Shown here: in pieces, positions 5,256 through 7,297 of the stretch | Numbering within the stretch: the first letter of the stretch is position 1 | How the letters are laid out: each line of letters starts with the position of its first letter | Assembly: GCA_002308095.1 (NCBI GenBank) | Contig: DBUV01000046.1 | Coordinates: 1-7,297 of the forward strand | From: Acidimicrobiia bacterium UBA1281 | GTDB taxonomy: Bacteria > Actinomycetota > Acidimicrobiia > Actinomarinales > Actinomarinaceae | DNA: 7,297 nucleotides | Direction: 5' to 3' | The notes under the pieces: generated by a model | Told to the model about the DNA's origin: nothing | Seen by the model: the letters and a program-made list of their open reading frames with translations, nothing else | The model's database searches: none | Translations under genes and position numbers: made by a program

Positions 5256-6065
5256 CTAATTAAATCTTTCTTTTAAATCAGGATCTATATTTGCAAGAAC
5301 TAAAGACTTAAAGTCTTCATGGATAGATTTATTTGAAGCAATCAATAAATTTGAAGTTGTTGTCGGAAATAATTCATGTTCATCAACAACAACGCCGCCT
5401 GCCTCTTTTAGGATAAGACTCGCCCCTAAAATGTCCCAGGGCTTCATGAAATATTCAAAATATCCATCAAATTTATTATCTGCAACCCAACAAACATCTA
5501 GTGCTGCTGAACCAAACCTTCTTACTCCACCCGTGGTTTTAAGAATTGAGAGGAAAGTCTGAATGTATTGCTCTCCAAACTCCAACCTGTCATATGGAAA
5601 ACCTGTGGCAATAATAGCTTTCTCAAATGATGTATCTTTTGTGACTTCTAATTTTTTAGAATTTTTATATGCACCCTTATCTGTATAACCTTCATATAAG
5701 TTTTCTTGAAAAATATCATACACATAAGTTTGTACGGGTACTTTATTGACTAGTAGAGTCAAGGTGATTGCGACTTGTGGTATATTGTTGGCATAGTTCA
5801 CAGTCCCATCCAAGGGATCGATTAACCATGATCTTCCATTAGAAGAAATAACTTCATCAGATTCTTCTGAAATAATTCCATCCTCTGGAAAGTATTTTGA
5901 GATAGCCTCTATCAGAATTTCCTCAGATTTAAGATCTGCATTTGTAACTAAATCTACCACTGCGTCTTTTGAATCAACTGTAAAATCATCTCTCATATCT
6001 TTTATAGTTTTAGCAGCATCTAAGACAGCATTATTTAATTCATATATATCGAAAGAAGTATTCAT
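5256..6065 (-). CDS. Inositol monophosphatase family protein
   Basis: A 269-aa Mg2+-dependent, Li+-sensitive-type sugar phosphatase; length is normal for the family. Motifs in order: DLVTNADLKSE (38-48), IISEES (64-69, the family's GEES with Ser for Gly; metal-binding Glu), WLIDPLDGTVNY (80-91, metal ligands Asp83 and Asp86), GSAALDVCWVA (185-195) and KPWDILGASLILKEAGG (208-224, ligand Asp211). All metal and catalytic residues are present, so it should be active. The family includes inositol-1-phosphatase, histidinol-phosphatase and 3'(2'),5'-bisphosphate nucleotidase; the sequence does not settle which, but the overall pattern is closest to inositol monophosphatase. It starts 2 nt after the oxidoreductase stop, so the two are cotranscribed and probably act on linked sugar or cyclitol intermediates (inference). 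Confidence 0.93.
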   Translation of the reverse strand: MNTSFDIYELNNAVLDAAKTIKDMRDDFTVDSKDAVVDLVTNADLKSEEILIEAISKYFPEDGIISEESDEVISSNGRSWLIDPLDGTVNYANNIPQVAITLTLLVNKVPVQTYVYDIFQENLYEGYTDKGAYKNSKKLEVTKDTSFEKAIIATGFPYDRLEFGEQYIQTFLSILKTTGGVRRFGSAALDVCWVADNKFDGYFEYFMKPWDILGASLILKEAGGVVVDEHELFPTTTSNLLIASNKSIHEDFKSLVLANIDPDLKERFN

Positions 6066-6067
6066 GC

Positions 6068-7297
6068 CTATGAAAAAATACTGTGTTGAGAACCTGAATT
6101 CATAAAATCTTGGGAGTAAATTGCTGCCTTAGCAACAGATCTAAGTTCGAGCCAAGTATATGGATTATTTGACTCACCTTTTACATAGGAGAGAAAAGTC
6201 TGAATAGCTTCTTTATGACCTTTACCTTTTGAAAATACTTTACTTTTATCATCAGATCCTTCTAGGTATCTCAGCATCTGGAAATCTTCCATTATATAGG
6301 AGTTGCCACCACCATGAACTTCTATTCGTTCTTTAGCTAATGCTTGGTTTGTCTCACTAAAATATTGAATTGCTGCATGAGAACCGTTAGCAAAATTAAT
6401 ATTAATAAATACTTGGTTATCTAAAGCCGTATCATTTTCTTTATCAATAGGTGATGATGCGGAGATGCTTTGTGGTAGTGAATCAAACAAATATGAAGCT
6501 AAATCTATTGCATGCACAGCCTCGCCGACTACTCTCCCTCCACCAATTTCTTTCATATTCGTCCAGTGGTCTTTATCTAAAGAGGGGACACTAAAACGAA
6601 AATTAATACTGTTTGCTGGAGAAGTGTTTAATTTTGATTTAATAAATTGGGTAGCTTCAGCAAACCTCCTATTAAAACCAAGGAAAATCTTAGGGTTCTC
6701 CGCATTGTACATTGCTTCCTCAATTGCGGTCAGAGATTCAACTTCCAAAGCTAGAGGTTTTTCAACATACACTGCTTTTCCGGCGTCAACAGCTTTAATT
6801 ACCAACTCTGCATGATTGTGGTGTTGTGTAAGGATAAAGACTGCATCTATCTCTTCGGATTCAAAAATTTCACTTTCTGTAGAGTATTTGTTCTTTATTT
6901 TGAAATTTCTTGAGAGTACTTCAGCACTTAAACCCCCTGAGGATGCAACTCCTACCACTTCACACTCTTTTTTTAGCTCTCTCAAAATTGGAAGAATAGT
7001 TGATGATGCAAAGTTTCCAGCACCAATTATTCCTAGTTTTATTTTTTTACTATCTATTGAACTTTCAGTGTCCTGCTTTTCAAAATCAATCTTTGGTTCA
7101 TTAGTTAAGTCATACCTTAGAACAATAGAGAGAGGCTTCTCATCAGAGTCAAATCGTTCGTAAATTGAAGGAGAGTCTACAAAATCTATCTCCTCAGAAA
7201 TCATATCGCTTAGAGAGAGCTGATTTGTTTGTAAGAGTTGTAAAAAAGCAGAGAAATTTCTATTTTCTGTCCATCGAACATGTTCTATTGGATAGTC
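6068..7297 (-). CDS. Two-domain oxidoreductase (Zn-alcohol dehydrogenase-like fused to Gfo/Idh/MocA), C-terminal part
   Basis: A 409-residue C-terminal fragment; the frame stays open to the right edge, so the start lies outside the window. Residues 1-62 match the end of a medium-chain dehydrogenase: VRWTENRNFSAFLQLL (7-22) and the closing DSPSIYERFDSDEKPLSIVLRY (41-62). After a polar linker (about 63-86) comes a Gfo/Idh/MocA domain with the NAD(P)-binding GIIGAGNFASS (89-99), the EKPLA motif (179-183), GFNRRF (207-212) and GGGRVVGEAVHAIDL (252-266) with the likely catalytic His. An ATG at 7204 is internal and not the true start. Fusions of these two domains are about 700 aa and occur in surface-polysaccharide and sugar-modification loci. 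It likely oxidises or reduces a sugar or sugar nucleotide; the substrate is unknown. It is cotranscribed with the phosphatase downstream. Confidence 0.9.
   Translation of the reverse strand, partial: DYPIEHVRWTENRNFSAFLQLLQTNQLSLSDMISEEIDFVDSPSIYERFDSDEKPLSIVLRYDLTNEPKIDFEKQDTESSIDSKKIKLGIIGAGNFASSTILPILRELKKECEVVGVASSGGLSAEVLSRNFKIKNKYSTESEIFESEEIDAVFILTQHHNHAELVIKAVDAGKAVYVEKPLALEVESLTAIEEAMYNAENPKIFLGFNRRFAEATQFIKSKLNTSPANSINFRFSVPSLDKDHWTNMKEIGGGRVVGEAVHAIDLASYLFDSLPQSISASSPIDKENDTALDNQVFININFANGSHAAIQYFSETNQALAKERIEVHGGGNSYIMEDFQMLRYLEGSDDKSKVFSKGKGHKEAIQTFLSYVKGESNNPYTWLELRSVAKAAIYSQDFMNSGSQHSIFS

Noticed and set aside
6465..7163. Two open frames of about 115 codons on the plus strand
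   Set aside because: They lie wholly antisense to the two-domain oxidoreductase, whose motifs are clear. Their products show no domain, and they look like mirror frames of AT-rich coding DNA.
7202..7204. ATG at 7204 as the oxidoreductase start
   Set aside because: The frame is open upstream to the edge and the added 31 residues (with VRWTENRNFSAFLQLL) match the end of the fused dehydrogenase domain, so this Met is internal.

Overview
The window is AT-rich bacterial chromosome, roughly one third G+C by eye. It is gene-dense, with gaps of 0-80 bp and several overlapping genes, and it has no stretch over 300 bp without a gene. Low G+C, tight spacing, many overlapping start/stop codons and few Shine-Dalgarno sites suggest a streamlined free-living, perhaps marine, bacterium. 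Several putative -10 boxes lie about 6-8 nt upstream of ATG, which fits leaderless transcription of the kind common in Actinobacteria. The lineage is inference and I hold it loosely. I saw no RNA gene, CRISPR array, insertion sequence or phage gene.

Left block, minus strand (8-1905): a membrane-anchored alpha/beta-hydrolase resembling PAF acetylhydrolase or dienelactone hydrolase is followed 11 nt later by a small SRPBCC (START-like) protein. They read as a two-gene operon. A 73-bp divergent intergenic region (1906-1978) separates it from the next block and holds two related inverted repeats and two possible leaderless promoters.

Middle block, plus strand (1979-4888): two permeases of the dipeptide/oligopeptide/nickel (DppB/DppC) ABC class overlap by 8 nt. 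A run of three very small hydrophobic ORFs follows (61, 31 and 57 aa), two of which start inside the stop of the gene before. A DUF1801-type cytosolic protein then overlaps the last small ORF by 8 nt. No ATPase or substrate-binding protein gene is next to the permeases, so any complete transporter needs parts encoded elsewhere.

Right block, minus strand (4898-7297): in transcription order, the C-terminal part of a two-domain oxidoreductase (end of a zinc-type alcohol dehydrogenase domain fused to a Gfo/Idh/MocA domain, running off the right edge), an inositol-monophosphatase-family phosphatase 2 nt downstream, and, after a 79-bp gap with its own possible promoter, a one-domain O6-alkylguanine-DNA alkyltransferase. 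The first two probably share a transcript and a sugar or cyclitol pathway; such fusions are often found in surface-polysaccharide loci. The alkyltransferase converges on the DUF1801 gene with only 9 bp between their stop codons.

The most unusual part is 3987-4455: three unrecognised mini membrane proteins translationally chained behind an orphan permease pair.
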